NCBI GenBank assembly: GCA_019638675.1
Contig: JAHBTE010000001.1
Span: 1,830,605 to 1,894,604, forward strand
Direction: 5' to 3'
DNA: 64,000 nt
Origin: Fimbriimonadaceae bacterium
GTDB lineage: Bacteria; Armatimonadota; Fimbriimonadia; Fimbriimonadales; Fimbriimonadaceae
In this document: positions 17,408 to 24,890 of the stretch, piece by piece
Layout: each line of letters begins with the position of its first letter
Numbering within the stretch: position 1 is the stretch's first letter
Translations under genes and position numbers: made by a program
Notes under the pieces: model-generated
Seen by the model: only the letters and a program-made list of their open reading frames with translations
Told to the model about the DNA's origin: nothing
The model's database searches: none

Positions 17408-18985
17408 TTACGGTAGTCCGCCGCCAAGATTCGGAAGTACGTTCCGAACCGGCCCGTCAATTTTCGGTCGAGTCGTTTGACTTGCGAATTCGTAAGCCAG
17501 TGCGTACATCAACCGGACGCTCTTCGTGTACTTCTTAAAGTCAATCACTGATATTTCATCGCTTGGTCGGTGATAGTGAGCATGCGAACCTGAGAAGAAG
17601 AACACTGCCGGCACGCCTTTCGCGATATAACTGTAATGATCGCTGCGGTAGAAGATTCTTTCTGGATCGTCTAGCCGATCGTAATAGGGATCAAGCGTCA
17701 TGTTGTCAACCGATGCGTTTACTGAGTTCACCGTTTGAGTAATGTCGGAACTGACAATGCGAGGGCCGATGACAAAAAGACCGTTGCCGTCGGTGAGTCG
17801 TGCGTTCGCCGGGTTCGTGTCGCCGGGCTGTTTCGCCATTCCAATCATGTCTAGATTGATTTGCAGAACAAGATTCTTAAGATCAATAGTTGGATTTGCC
17901 GCGAAGTATTGAGAACCCCACAGACCTTTTTCTTCGCCCGTGTGCCAAACAAAGATGATGCTTCGCTTAGGTTTGTTTCCAGCCGCGATGACACGAGCGA
18001 TTTCGATAAGGGCAACCGTGCCGGAACCGTCGTCGTCTGCTCCGTTATAAATTGTGTCTCCGTTTGCATCGGCTCGACCAATTCCAACATGGTCATAGTG
18101 AGCACCAAGTGCAATGTATTCAGCTTTTTGCTTTGGATCGCTCCCAGGAATGATGCCAATTACGTTTTGGGTGATAGCTTCTTGTTGCTCAACCCCAAGT
18201 GTGAGTTTTACAACTGGCGCCATCGTTGCAAATTCTGCGCGTCCTGCTGACATGATGCTTCCCACTAAAGTATCGCCAACCGTCTTTGAAACCATTACGG
18301 ATGCGATAGATACTTGTGAATCGTTGCTCGGCGTGAGTCTTCCACCTTCAGTCATCCGATCAACTTGCCGTTTCCAGCTAGCGGTGTTGGAAGAGTTGCT
18401 GATGAGGATCACTGCGGCGGCGCCGTTGCGGGCGGCAGCTTGTTCTGGTGATTCCCAGTCTTCCGAAGAGAAAACATCCCTCATCGTCACACCTTGCGGC
18501 AAACTGCCATCCGTGACGACGATTGCGCCTTTCACGGAATAACCCTTGAACGGGTCGATGTCTTTTTTGAGGTTGGTGTATCCGGAAGCGATAAAGATCG
18601 GTGTGCCCTGTACCTCAGCAGATTTAAGGCCGCGAGGCATAAAGTCTTCACCCAAGACAAAACTCTTCCCACTGATCGTAAGGGTTGTTGCATCGGCTTT
18701 GAGCTTCGCGCCCGAGAGTTTGATCGGCTGAAAATACGTTCCGTCCACTCCGCCCGGTTGAACGCCGTACATGGTGAGCTGAGCGGCGATGTATTGGGCC
18801 GTAATATCAAGGCCACGGGAAGGTGTATCACGACCTTCCATCAAATCGTGGGCGACAAAGGTCAGATGTGCGCGGAGATTGGTTTCGGAAATTTTGTTCG
18901 TATCCGGGGCCAAAGCAGCTAGCGCGGAAGAAGCAAAGGCGGCAACACAAAGTGCGCCAACCGCTAAGCGACGAGTTAGCATGCT
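17408..18985 (-). CDS. Secreted M28-family aminopeptidase (PA domain plus zinc peptidase)
   Basis: The ~525-residue protein has a signal peptide (LTRRLAVGALCVAAFASSALA), then a protease-associated domain around residues 100-230, then the M28 dizinc catalytic domain: ALGAHYDHVG (His, Asp), NGADDDGSG (bridging Asp), HTGEEKGLWGS (catalytic and metal Glu), NLDMIGMA (Asp) and YRSDHYSY (His). It should remove N-terminal residues from peptides outside the cytoplasm. The start is uncertain: AAAGGAG lies just one base before ATG 18985, with in-frame ATG 19009 and GTG 19033 upstream. Confidence 0.88.
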   Translation of the reverse strand, partial: SMLTRRLAVGALCVAAFASSALAALAPDTNKISETNLRAHLTFVAHDLMEGRDTPSRGLDITAQYIAAQLTMYGVQPGGVDGTYFQPIKLSGAKLKADATTLTISGKSFVLGEDFMPRGLKSAEVQGTPIFIASGYTNLKKDIDPFKGYSVKGAIVVTDGSLPQGVTMRDVFSSEDWESPEQAAARNGAAAVILISNSSNTASWKRQVDRMTEGGRLTPSNDSQVSIASVMVSKTVGDTLVGSIMSAGRAEFATMAPVVKLTLGVEQQEAITQNVIGIIPGSDPKQKAEYIALGAHYDHVGIGRADANGDTIYNGADDDGSGTVALIEIARVIAAGNKPKRSIIFVWHTGEEKGLWGSQYFAANPTIDLKNLVLQINLDMIGMAKQPGDTNPANARLTDGNGLFVIGPRIVSSDITQTVNSVNASVDNMTLDPYYDRLDDPERIFYRSDHYSYIAKGVPAVFFFSGSHAHYHRPSDEISVIDFKKYTKSVRLMYALAYEFASQTTRPKIDGPVRNVLPNLGGGLP

Positions 18986-19104
18986 CCTTTCTACCACTGT
19001 TGCAGGCATTTTTGTGACATTAATTTTAAGCACCGCAAGAATCCGCCACCTTTGCGCCTCTCAAGGCGTCCAAGAATCAGGCATATCCGCCGAGAATTGA
19101 ACGT

Positions 19105-20001
19105 ATGAACGATCCGAATAAGACTCAGCTTGGGGCACCGCCAGTTATCGATCCAAACCGGACACAACTGGGTAGCCCAATTGATCCGAATCGGACGGTC
19201 ATGGGATCGCCAACATTTGAAGCTACGGTCACTATAAAGCCAACGCAATGTCCGGTTTGCAAAACGTTCAACCCGCCCGGAATGATGTTCTGTACCGAGT
19301 GCGGACTCATCTTTGAAATGGCTTTGGATGGCGATGCTTTCGGAGCTCCGGCGGTTCAAGTCCCTGTACTGGTTGATCCAAACGGTAGAGAGCACCAACT
19401 CCGCCCGGGCGTCACGACAATCGGCCGACAGGCAGATATTGCGGTCGAAGATACACGGGTCAGCCGATCTCACGCTCAATTTTCTTGGGAAGCGGGTCAA
19501 GTATTTGTCACCGATGTCGGTTCTACCAACGGTACAGCGGTTGATGGAAACCGTATCGCCGCCCAAGCTAAAACGGCGGTTTCAAATGGCGCAAAAATCA
19601 GCCTCGGTGGGTTTGAATTAACCTTGGGAATGCCAGGTGAAGCCAACAAGACTATGGCGGCGATGAGCGGAAAAACTGCTGCGCTAACCGCTCCGCCGAC
19701 CGCCTCAGGTGCAGTTGCATGGGTGATTGTGGACGGCGAAAAGAAGCCACTCACGCCTGGAACGCATTCTTTTGGTCGCAAATCCGACAACGATATTCAA
19801 ATTCCAGACCCGTATGTCAGCGGGAAACACGGAGAATTTCACGTGGACGATAATGGCGTTTCAATCACCGATATCGGCTCCACTAACGGAACATTTGTCA
19901 ACGAAGCCAAACTCGCGGTTGGACAAAAGTCGCTCATCCACCCGACTGATAAAGTTCGGCTTGGACAATACGAACTGAACCTCAAGTTTGGGGATAGTTG
20001 A
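19105..20001 (+). CDS. Double FHA-domain protein with zinc ribbon and N-terminal Thr repeats
   Basis: The 298-residue protein starts with three near-repeats DPNKTQLG, DPNRTQLG and DPNRTVMG, then a C4 zinc ribbon (CPVCKTFNP ... CTECG), then two FHA domains at about 100-175 (TTIGRQADIAV, RVSRSHAQF, STNGTAV) and 215-290 (HSFGRKSDNDI, VSGKHGEF, STNGTFV). FHA domains bind phosphothreonine. The Thr in each N-terminal repeat is a plausible Ser/Thr-kinase target, as in GarA/OdhI-like proteins; this is inference. It overlaps a PP2C phosphatase gene by one base. No kinase gene is in the window. Confidence 0.88.
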   Translation: MNDPNKTQLGAPPVIDPNRTQLGSPIDPNRTVMGSPTFEATVTIKPTQCPVCKTFNPPGMMFCTECGLIFEMALDGDAFGAPAVQVPVLVDPNGREHQLRPGVTTIGRQADIAVEDTRVSRSHAQFSWEAGQVFVTDVGSTNGTAVDGNRIAAQAKTAVSNGAKISLGGFELTLGMPGEANKTMAAMSGKTAALTAPPTASGAVAWVIVDGEKKPLTPGTHSFGRKSDNDIQIPDPYVSGKHGEFHVDDNGVSITDIGSTNGTFVNEAKLAVGQKSLIHPTDKVRLGQYELNLKFGDS

Positions 20002-20822
20002 TGGACGAAATCACGGCAGAAATAACCGTCGAGCAAGTTGCACCAAAAGTGGAACTTCGCGTGATCCCTAAGCTCAGTTTCGGAGCGAAAACCGACATGG
20101 GCAAGGTTCGTGAGAACAACGAGGATAAGCACGAATTCTATATCACCGAGAACCACGGTGAAATCGCCGCTAAGGGCAATATCTTCGTCGTTTGCGATGG
20201 TATGGGTGGTCACGAAGCAGGGCAGTGCGCCAGCGAACTCGCGACCAAAACGTTCATTGACGTATATCGCTCGCATCCAAGCGAAGATATTGCGGTCTGC
20301 GCACGCGCGGCGGTCACTGCTTCCACTCGGTTCATCAACGATATCTCGATGGCAATTCCGAGTCGAAAAGGGATGGGAACCACGCTTTCTGCACTCATCC
20401 TCTGTCAAGACAGATCGATGGTTGTGCAAGTTGGGGATTCTCGGGTTTATCGCTTGCGCGACGGCGACCTCAAGCAGATAACAACTGACCACACTTGGGT
20501 GGAAGAAACCGTCGCGGCTGGAATGATGAGTCGTGAAGAGGCTGAGCAACACCCATACCGCCACGTGATCACTCGGGCTTTGGGGACAGAACGTGATGTT
20601 ACGCCGGATGTGATTGAGGACGATGTTCAAGTTGGCGACCAGTTCATGATTTGCTCAGACGGCGTGACCAACCACGTGCAGGATTCGCAAATCGCCCGGA
20701 TTATGAGTTCGATGTCACCGAGCGAAGCGGCTTGGCGCTTGGTAGGCGATGCACTTGTGGGCGGCGGTAGCGACAACGCAACCGTGATCGTTGTTCGGGT
20801 AGACGGACTAGAGTCCGTTTAG
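20001..20822 (+). CDS. PP2C-type Ser/Thr protein phosphatase
   Basis: The 273-residue cytoplasmic protein carries the PP2C metal-binding motifs: KTDMGKVRENNEDKHEF near 32-48, FVVCDGMGGHEAGQCAS near 65-80, GTTLSALIL, VQVGDSRVYRLRDG near 138-151, HVITRALG, and CSDGVTNHV and SDNATVIVV toward the end. It dephosphorylates pSer/pThr proteins. The ATG at 20001 shares one base with the FHA gene stop; TTG 19998 is an alternative. Pairing with the FHA protein suggests that protein or its partners as substrates. Confidence 0.93.
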   Translation: MDEITAEITVEQVAPKVELRVIPKLSFGAKTDMGKVRENNEDKHEFYITENHGEIAAKGNIFVVCDGMGGHEAGQCASELATKTFIDVYRSHPSEDIAVCARAAVTASTRFINDISMAIPSRKGMGTTLSALILCQDRSMVVQVGDSRVYRLRDGDLKQITTDHTWVEETVAAGMMSREEAEQHPYRHVITRALGTERDVTPDVIEDDVQVGDQFMICSDGVTNHVQDSQIARIMSSMSPSEAAWRLVGDALVGGGSDNATVIVVRVDGLESV

Positions 20823-20865
20823 TTAAATTCTCCGAAACTAGCAAATCTTCAAAAATGATCGTTGG

Positions 20866-20871
20866 TACACT
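20866..20871 (+). promoter_or_regulatory. -10-like hexamer TACACT with TG extension, leaderless arrangement
   Basis: TGG precedes TACACT, giving an extended -10 shape, and the hexamer ends six bases before ATG 20878. There is no Shine-Dalgarno sequence, so the transcript would begin at or near the start codon. Confidence 0.55.
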
Positions 20872-20877
20872 TTTACC

Positions 20878-21390
20878 ATGCGAAAGTTATCATTGATGCT
20901 CGCTCTGATTTGTTCGTCGTTTGCGTTTGCGCAGTTAGCGCAACCTGGGCCAGAAATCTCGGCGCTTAAATGGATGGTCGGCGAGTGGACATCCGAAGGG
21001 AAGTTCACTATGATGGGCTCCGAAATGCCTTACACCGCCGAGTGGACGGTAACCATGGAAGGCCCGTTTTTGAAGAGTGTTTCCAAAATGAACATGATGG
21101 GAATGACACTCATCGAAACTGGATACACCCATTGGGACAAGGCAAAGAAACAGTATGTGATGACCACTTACACAAACTTCTCAGATATGCCTCGGATTGA
21201 ACGTGGAACTATGACTGGTTCGGTTCTTACCATGCTCAGCGATCCTTGGGAGGCGATGGGCCAACCTGCCAGCTCCCGGGCGACTCTGACCAAAGTTTCC
21301 GACGATGTTATGCAGTTTAAGCTTGAAATGAAAGCGGGCGACGGTTGGGAAACTGCTAGCAACGATCAGTTCAAACGGAAGAAGAAGTAA
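20878..21390 (+). CDS. Secreted DUF1579 family protein
   Basis: The 170-residue protein has a clear signal peptide (residues 1-18, ending FAFA) and a lipocalin-like single domain: ALKWMVGEWTSEGKF, TAEWTVTMEGPFL, IETGYTHWDKAKKQYVMTTY, typical of DUF1579 proteins of unknown function. The mature protein ends in a basic tail. It is monocistronic, with its own promoter-like hexamer and a strong terminator after it. Confidence 0.8.
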   Translation: MRKLSLMLALICSSFAFAQLAQPGPEISALKWMVGEWTSEGKFTMMGSEMPYTAEWTVTMEGPFLKSVSKMNMMGMTLIETGYTHWDKAKKQYVMTTYTNFSDMPRIERGTMTGSVLTMLSDPWEAMGQPASSRATLTKVSDDVMQFKLEMKAGDGWETASNDQFKRKKK

Positions 21391-21406
21391 TTCAATTCTG
21401 AAAGCT

Positions 21407-21436
21407 AATTAGGCTCCCTCAGGAGCCTAATTTTTT
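21407..21436. terminator. Intrinsic terminator between convergent genes
   Basis: AATTAGGCTCC (21407-21417) and GGAGCCTAATT (21422-21432) form a perfect 11-base stem with loop CTCA, followed by TTTT on the plus strand. It terminates the DUF1579 gene. The same stem could act on the opposite strand for the aldehyde dehydrogenase gene, but the T run there is weaker. Confidence 0.85.
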
Positions 21437-22862
21437 AATCTTTAAGCAGGAGTTTTTCTTCCGTCATTTCGTGGAACGTATTTTCTACGCCCTCACGACC
21501 AAAACCGCTATTTTTCACGCCCCCGTACGGCATGGCGTCGAACCTCAAGCTAGGCGGGTTATTGATGATGAGCCCGCCGATTTCGATCTCCTCATAGTAT
21601 CGCTGAACTCGGGACTTCTCGGTTGTGTAAAGCGAAGCATGGATTCCGAACTGGCTAGCATTGACCCATTCGATTGCTTCCTCATCGGTTGAGTAGCTTT
21701 GGAGAGTAACCAGCGGAGCGAATGCTTCTTCTCGTCCAAGCGTGTGATCGCGAGTGATGCCTTCCAATACAGTTGGTTCGATCACATTCCCGATCCGGCT
21801 ACCACCCGTTAAGATCGTGGCTCCCGCATCTTCGGATGAACTGAGCAATTCCATGACCTTATCGGCGACATCATCTGATATCACAGGGCCGCAGATAGTC
21901 GATTCATCTAGAGGATCGCCCGTTTGAATTTCTTCGACTGCTGATAAAAATTTAGTCTTGAACGATTCGTAAAGTGATTCTTGAACCAAGATGTGTTGGA
22001 GCGAGATGCAAATCTGTCCTGCGTAGGCAAACGCGGCGGTGGGAAGTTCCTTCAGTGCTTTCTCAATGTCGGCATCTGCGGCAACGATTGCGGTCGCATC
22101 ACCACCGAGTTCTAAAGCAACCTTCTTCTTCGGGAGTAATTCTTTTAGCATCCAGCCAACTTTCGGTGAGCCAGTAAATGAAAGCATTGCTATGCGTTCG
22201 TCTTGCGCGGCTTTTTGAGCGAGAGCCGAAGGCATATTGAGAACGTTGACAACTCCATCGGGGCAACCGCATTCGTGAATGATCCTCCCAAGTGCTAGGG
22301 TGCAGAGCGTCCCCATACTCGGGGTTTTTACGACGACTGTGTTCCCGGCGGCGAGCGCAGGCGCGATTTTGTGAGCCGCCAAGTTGTACGGCCAATTGTA
22401 CGGAACGATTGCGAGAATCGGCCCGATAGGGAACCGTTCGCTGGTGCATTTGAGTCCAGTGTCGCGAGGGTCGTAGCTAACGTCGATTGTGCGGGTGTGA
22501 TCTTTAACCGCAAGTTCTGCGCTGAGTTCAAAAGTCAGCGCAAGGCGATCAACTTCGGCTCTGGCTTGGGTGACTGGCTTACCAATTTCCTGAGCCATGA
22601 GAGTTGCAAGTTCTTCTTTACGTTCTCGCACGGTTTGCCCGATGGATTTGAGGAGTTTGGCTCGGTCGGCTTTTTTAGAAAATCTCCAAGTTTCAAACGC
22701 GGTTTTGGCGGCGTCAATTGCCGCGGTGACTTCGCTCCATCCCGCTTCGGCGGCAGTGCCGACGAGTGCGCCATCGTAAGGTGCGTAATGCTGAGTTTTG
22801 CCGATACTTTGGTCGCATGGCCCGCCAATAAAAACGCCATTGATCAGCAACTCTTGATGCAT
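21435..22862 (-). CDS. NAD(P)-dependent aldehyde dehydrogenase
   Basis: The 475-residue enzyme oxidises an aldehyde to the acid. The fold landmarks are present: FPIGPILAIVPYNWPYNLAAHKIAPAL (cofactor region with catalytic Asn), ELGGDATAIVAADAD (catalytic Glu), AFAYAGQICISLQHILV with the nucleophilic Cys near 285, and EEAFAPLVTL. It resembles the succinate-semialdehyde or lactaldehyde dehydrogenase-like group; the exact substrate is unclear. The ATG at 22862 is preferred because the frame upstream to 22925 runs across the divergent pyrF promoter. Confidence 0.9.
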   Translation of the reverse strand: MHQELLINGVFIGGPCDQSIGKTQHYAPYDGALVGTAAEAGWSEVTAAIDAAKTAFETWRFSKKADRAKLLKSIGQTVRERKEELATLMAQEIGKPVTQARAEVDRLALTFELSAELAVKDHTRTIDVSYDPRDTGLKCTSERFPIGPILAIVPYNWPYNLAAHKIAPALAAGNTVVVKTPSMGTLCTLALGRIIHECGCPDGVVNVLNMPSALAQKAAQDERIAMLSFTGSPKVGWMLKELLPKKKVALELGGDATAIVAADADIEKALKELPTAAFAYAGQICISLQHILVQESLYESFKTKFLSAVEEIQTGDPLDESTICGPVISDDVADKVMELLSSSEDAGATILTGGSRIGNVIEPTVLEGITRDHTLGREEAFAPLVTLQSYSTDEEAIEWVNASQFGIHASLYTTEKSRVQRYYEEIEIGGLIINNPPSLRFDAMPYGGVKNSGFGREGVENTFHEMTEEKLLLKD

Positions 22863-22884
22863 CCTTTTATCATGGCATTGCGTT

Positions 22885-22897
22885 CGTATAGAATACG
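22885..22897. promoter_or_regulatory. Palindromic divergent promoter between ALDH and pyrF genes
   Basis: CGTAT-AGA-ATACG is a perfect inverted repeat. It contains TATAGA/TAGAAT on the plus strand, ten to twelve bases before the pyrF ATG, and TATTCT on the minus strand, placed to start the aldehyde dehydrogenase mRNA. The two promoters would overlap, so firing of one should exclude the other, or a dimeric regulator could bind the palindrome. Confidence 0.4.
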
Positions 22898-22904
22898 TAA
22901 AGGA

Positions 22905-23615
22905 ATGGGGAATCGCAATCAACACAAGATAATTTGTGCGCTAGATACGGGGAATCTGGAGCACGCAATTAATACGGTTAAACGGCTGAAAGATTATGTC
23001 GGTGCCTTTAAGATCGGGCACGCATTGACATTACCGAACGGACTGGATGTCATTGACCGATTGCAAGATGCCGGAGCAACCCGCATATTTCTTGATCTCA
23101 AATTCCACGACATTCCGAATAGTGTTGCGGTTGCGGTGCGCGAAGCAGCGAAGCATCGGGTTTGGATGCTGACAGTGCACCTTAGCGGTGGCCCGGCAAT
23201 GCTCAGCGCGGCGGCTGAAGAAGCAAAAATGTTCGGTCAAGTTGAGCGGCCTTTGCTTGTTGGAGTCTCGGTTTTGACTTCACTTGATGAACAAGATCTA
23301 CGTGACCACCTCGGTGTGATGCGGAGCTTAGAGGAACACATGATCGCTCTCAGCGAAATGGGAATGAACGCGGGGATTGATGGATTGGTGTGTTCGGTTC
23401 ATGAAGCTTCTATCCTGAAAAAACAGCACCATGGGGCCGTGATTGTAACGCCAGGAATCCGGGCCGCGGGCGAGGAAGTAAACGACCAGCAACGCGTGGG
23501 CGATGGCAAAGACGCGATCGACGCGGGTTCGGATTACTTAGTAATTGGGCGTGCGCTTACGGGAGCGGGCGATCCAGAAGCGGCATTGCGGAGCCTCCGG
23601 CTTATCGAAGAATGA
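22905..23615 (+). CDS. pyrF: Orotidine 5'-phosphate decarboxylase
   Basis: PyrF makes UMP from OMP, the last step of pyrimidine synthesis. The 236-residue protein shows IICALDTGNLEHA, the catalytic FLDLKFHDIPNSV motif near 58-70, MLTVHLSGG and VTPGIRAAG near the end, and SDYLVIGRALTGA, the phosphate-binding loop. ATG 22905 is chosen; ATG 22872 in the same frame overlaps the palindromic promoter. The stop overlaps the mutY start (ATGA). Confidence 0.95.
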   Translation: MGNRNQHKIICALDTGNLEHAINTVKRLKDYVGAFKIGHALTLPNGLDVIDRLQDAGATRIFLDLKFHDIPNSVAVAVREAAKHRVWMLTVHLSGGPAMLSAAAEEAKMFGQVERPLLVGVSVLTSLDEQDLRDHLGVMRSLEEHMIALSEMGMNAGIDGLVCSVHEASILKKQHHGAVIVTPGIRAAGEEVNDQQRVGDGKDAIDAGSDYLVIGRALTGAGDPEAALRSLRLIEE

Positions 23616-24622
23616 CCGACTTCCAGTCGGCGTTGCTGAATTGGTATAAAGCCAACGCTCGCGATTTGCCTTGGCGCAAAGCCGACCATATTGATCCTTA
23701 CGCAGTTTGGATGAGCGAAGTGATGCTGCAGCAAACTACCGTCGGGGCGGTGATCCCTTACTATTTGCGGTGGATGGAGCGTTTCCCTACGCTAGAATCG
23801 CTGGCCCAAGCGAGCGAAGAAGAAGTGCTGGTCTACTGGCAAGGGCTGGGTTATTATTCGCGTTGCCGAAACCTGCTCACGGCCGTGAAAATGGTGCAGA
23901 CACAAGGTTGGCCGCAATCGGTTCAGGAATGGCTCGCCTTGCCGGGAGTGGGTGATTACACGGCGGGAGCGGTTGCATCTATAGCACAAGGAATCCCCGC
24001 CGCGTTAGTGGATGGAAATGTCGAGCGTGTATTTGCCAGGCTAACCTGCAACCCCAAAATCAATTCTGCGCTAAAGGCCGACGCTTGGCGTTGGGCGAAA
24101 GAAAATCTTTACGAACTTGATCCGGGAACCTGGAATCAGACGTTGATGGAGCTAGGTGCGACAATCTGCACACCCAAAAACCCAAGATGCGGTGTATGCC
24201 CAGTTTCAAGCCATTGCCGGGCGTTTCAGAACGGCGTAGTGGCCGACTATCCTTCACCAAAACCTGCGAAAGAATGGATTGAGGTGTTCCACCAAGCTTG
24301 GGTGTTTGAAAATGCAGGGAAGTTTGGGCTCGTCCAGGCTCAGCCGGGCGAATGGTGGGCGGGGATGTGGCACTCGCCTAGAGGTGCAGAATCGGATTTG
24401 GTAGAGTGTTTCGGGAATCCAGAACGGGAGCGTGTTGGAACCATCAAACATGTGGTGACAAAACATAAAATTACGGTTGAAGTTTATCGAGTGAAATCAA
24501 ATCATCCAGCATTAAGGTGGTTCAATCGAAACGAATTAGATGAGCTTGCAATCTCATCGCCTGGGCGGAAGATTCTTACCTTGGTGAATCCTGCCGCTCA
24601 ACCACGTCTTGAGTTGGAATAA
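23612..24622 (+). CDS. mutY: A/G-specific adenine DNA glycosylase
   Basis: MutY removes adenine mispaired with 8-oxoguanine. The 336-residue protein has the catalytic Glu in WMSEVMLQQTTV near 31-42, the helix-hairpin-helix LPGVGDYTAGAVASIA near 109-124 with the Asp in DGNVERVFARL, and the 4Fe-4S cluster cysteines in CTPKNPRCGVCPVSSHC near 184-200. The C-terminal NUDIX-like 8-oxoG recognition domain is present but short. It is coupled to pyrF and its end overlaps a convergent small gene by 47 bases. Confidence 0.95.
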   Translation: MTDFQSALLNWYKANARDLPWRKADHIDPYAVWMSEVMLQQTTVGAVIPYYLRWMERFPTLESLAQASEEEVLVYWQGLGYYSRCRNLLTAVKMVQTQGWPQSVQEWLALPGVGDYTAGAVASIAQGIPAALVDGNVERVFARLTCNPKINSALKADAWRWAKENLYELDPGTWNQTLMELGATICTPKNPRCGVCPVSSHCRAFQNGVVADYPSPKPAKEWIEVFHQAWVFENAGKFGLVQAQPGEWWAGMWHSPRGAESDLVECFGNPERERVGTIKHVVTKHKITVEVYRVKSNHPALRWFNRNELDELAISSPGRKILTLVNPAAQPRLELE

Positions 24623-24890
24623 CCAGCCAACCGTCCGCAACGCCGTTGAGAATAAACATAGTTAAGTAGGTGAGCACTACGCTCAAAAAGAAAATCCGCA
24701 CGACAAACGTTATCAATGGTAAGCCGATGCGACGAGCAAACTTTTCTTGTTTGATCATTGCTTGCCGCGCTTTCTCTCGCTTTTCCGGTTTTGCGAGGTT
24801 AATTGCCGCACGTTGCAATCGCCGAATGAATGGGCGACGCATATACCAAAGCATCCCCCACCAAATACGGCGAGCAATAAAGTGTGTCAT
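24576..24890 (-). CDS. Small membrane protein of unknown function
   Basis: The 104-residue product is basic in its first 60 residues (many Arg, Lys and Trp) and has one strong membrane helix near 60-85 (IFFLSVVLTYLTMFILNGV). It starts inside the end of the upstream gene (ATGA overlap) and so is co-translated with the ADP-ribosylglycohydrolase-like protein. The 47-base overlap with the convergent mutY end is unusual but the coupled start supports a real gene. Confidence 0.6.
   Translation of the reverse strand: MTHFIARRIWWGMLWYMRRPFIRRLQRAAINLAKPEKREKARQAMIKQEKFARRIGLPLITFVVRIFFLSVVLTYLTMFILNGVADGWLVIPTQDVVERQDSPR

Noticed and set aside
22371-22904. In-frame N-terminal extension of pyrF
   Set aside because: It is antisense to the aldehyde dehydrogenase gene, unlike any PyrF, and crosses the divergent promoter.
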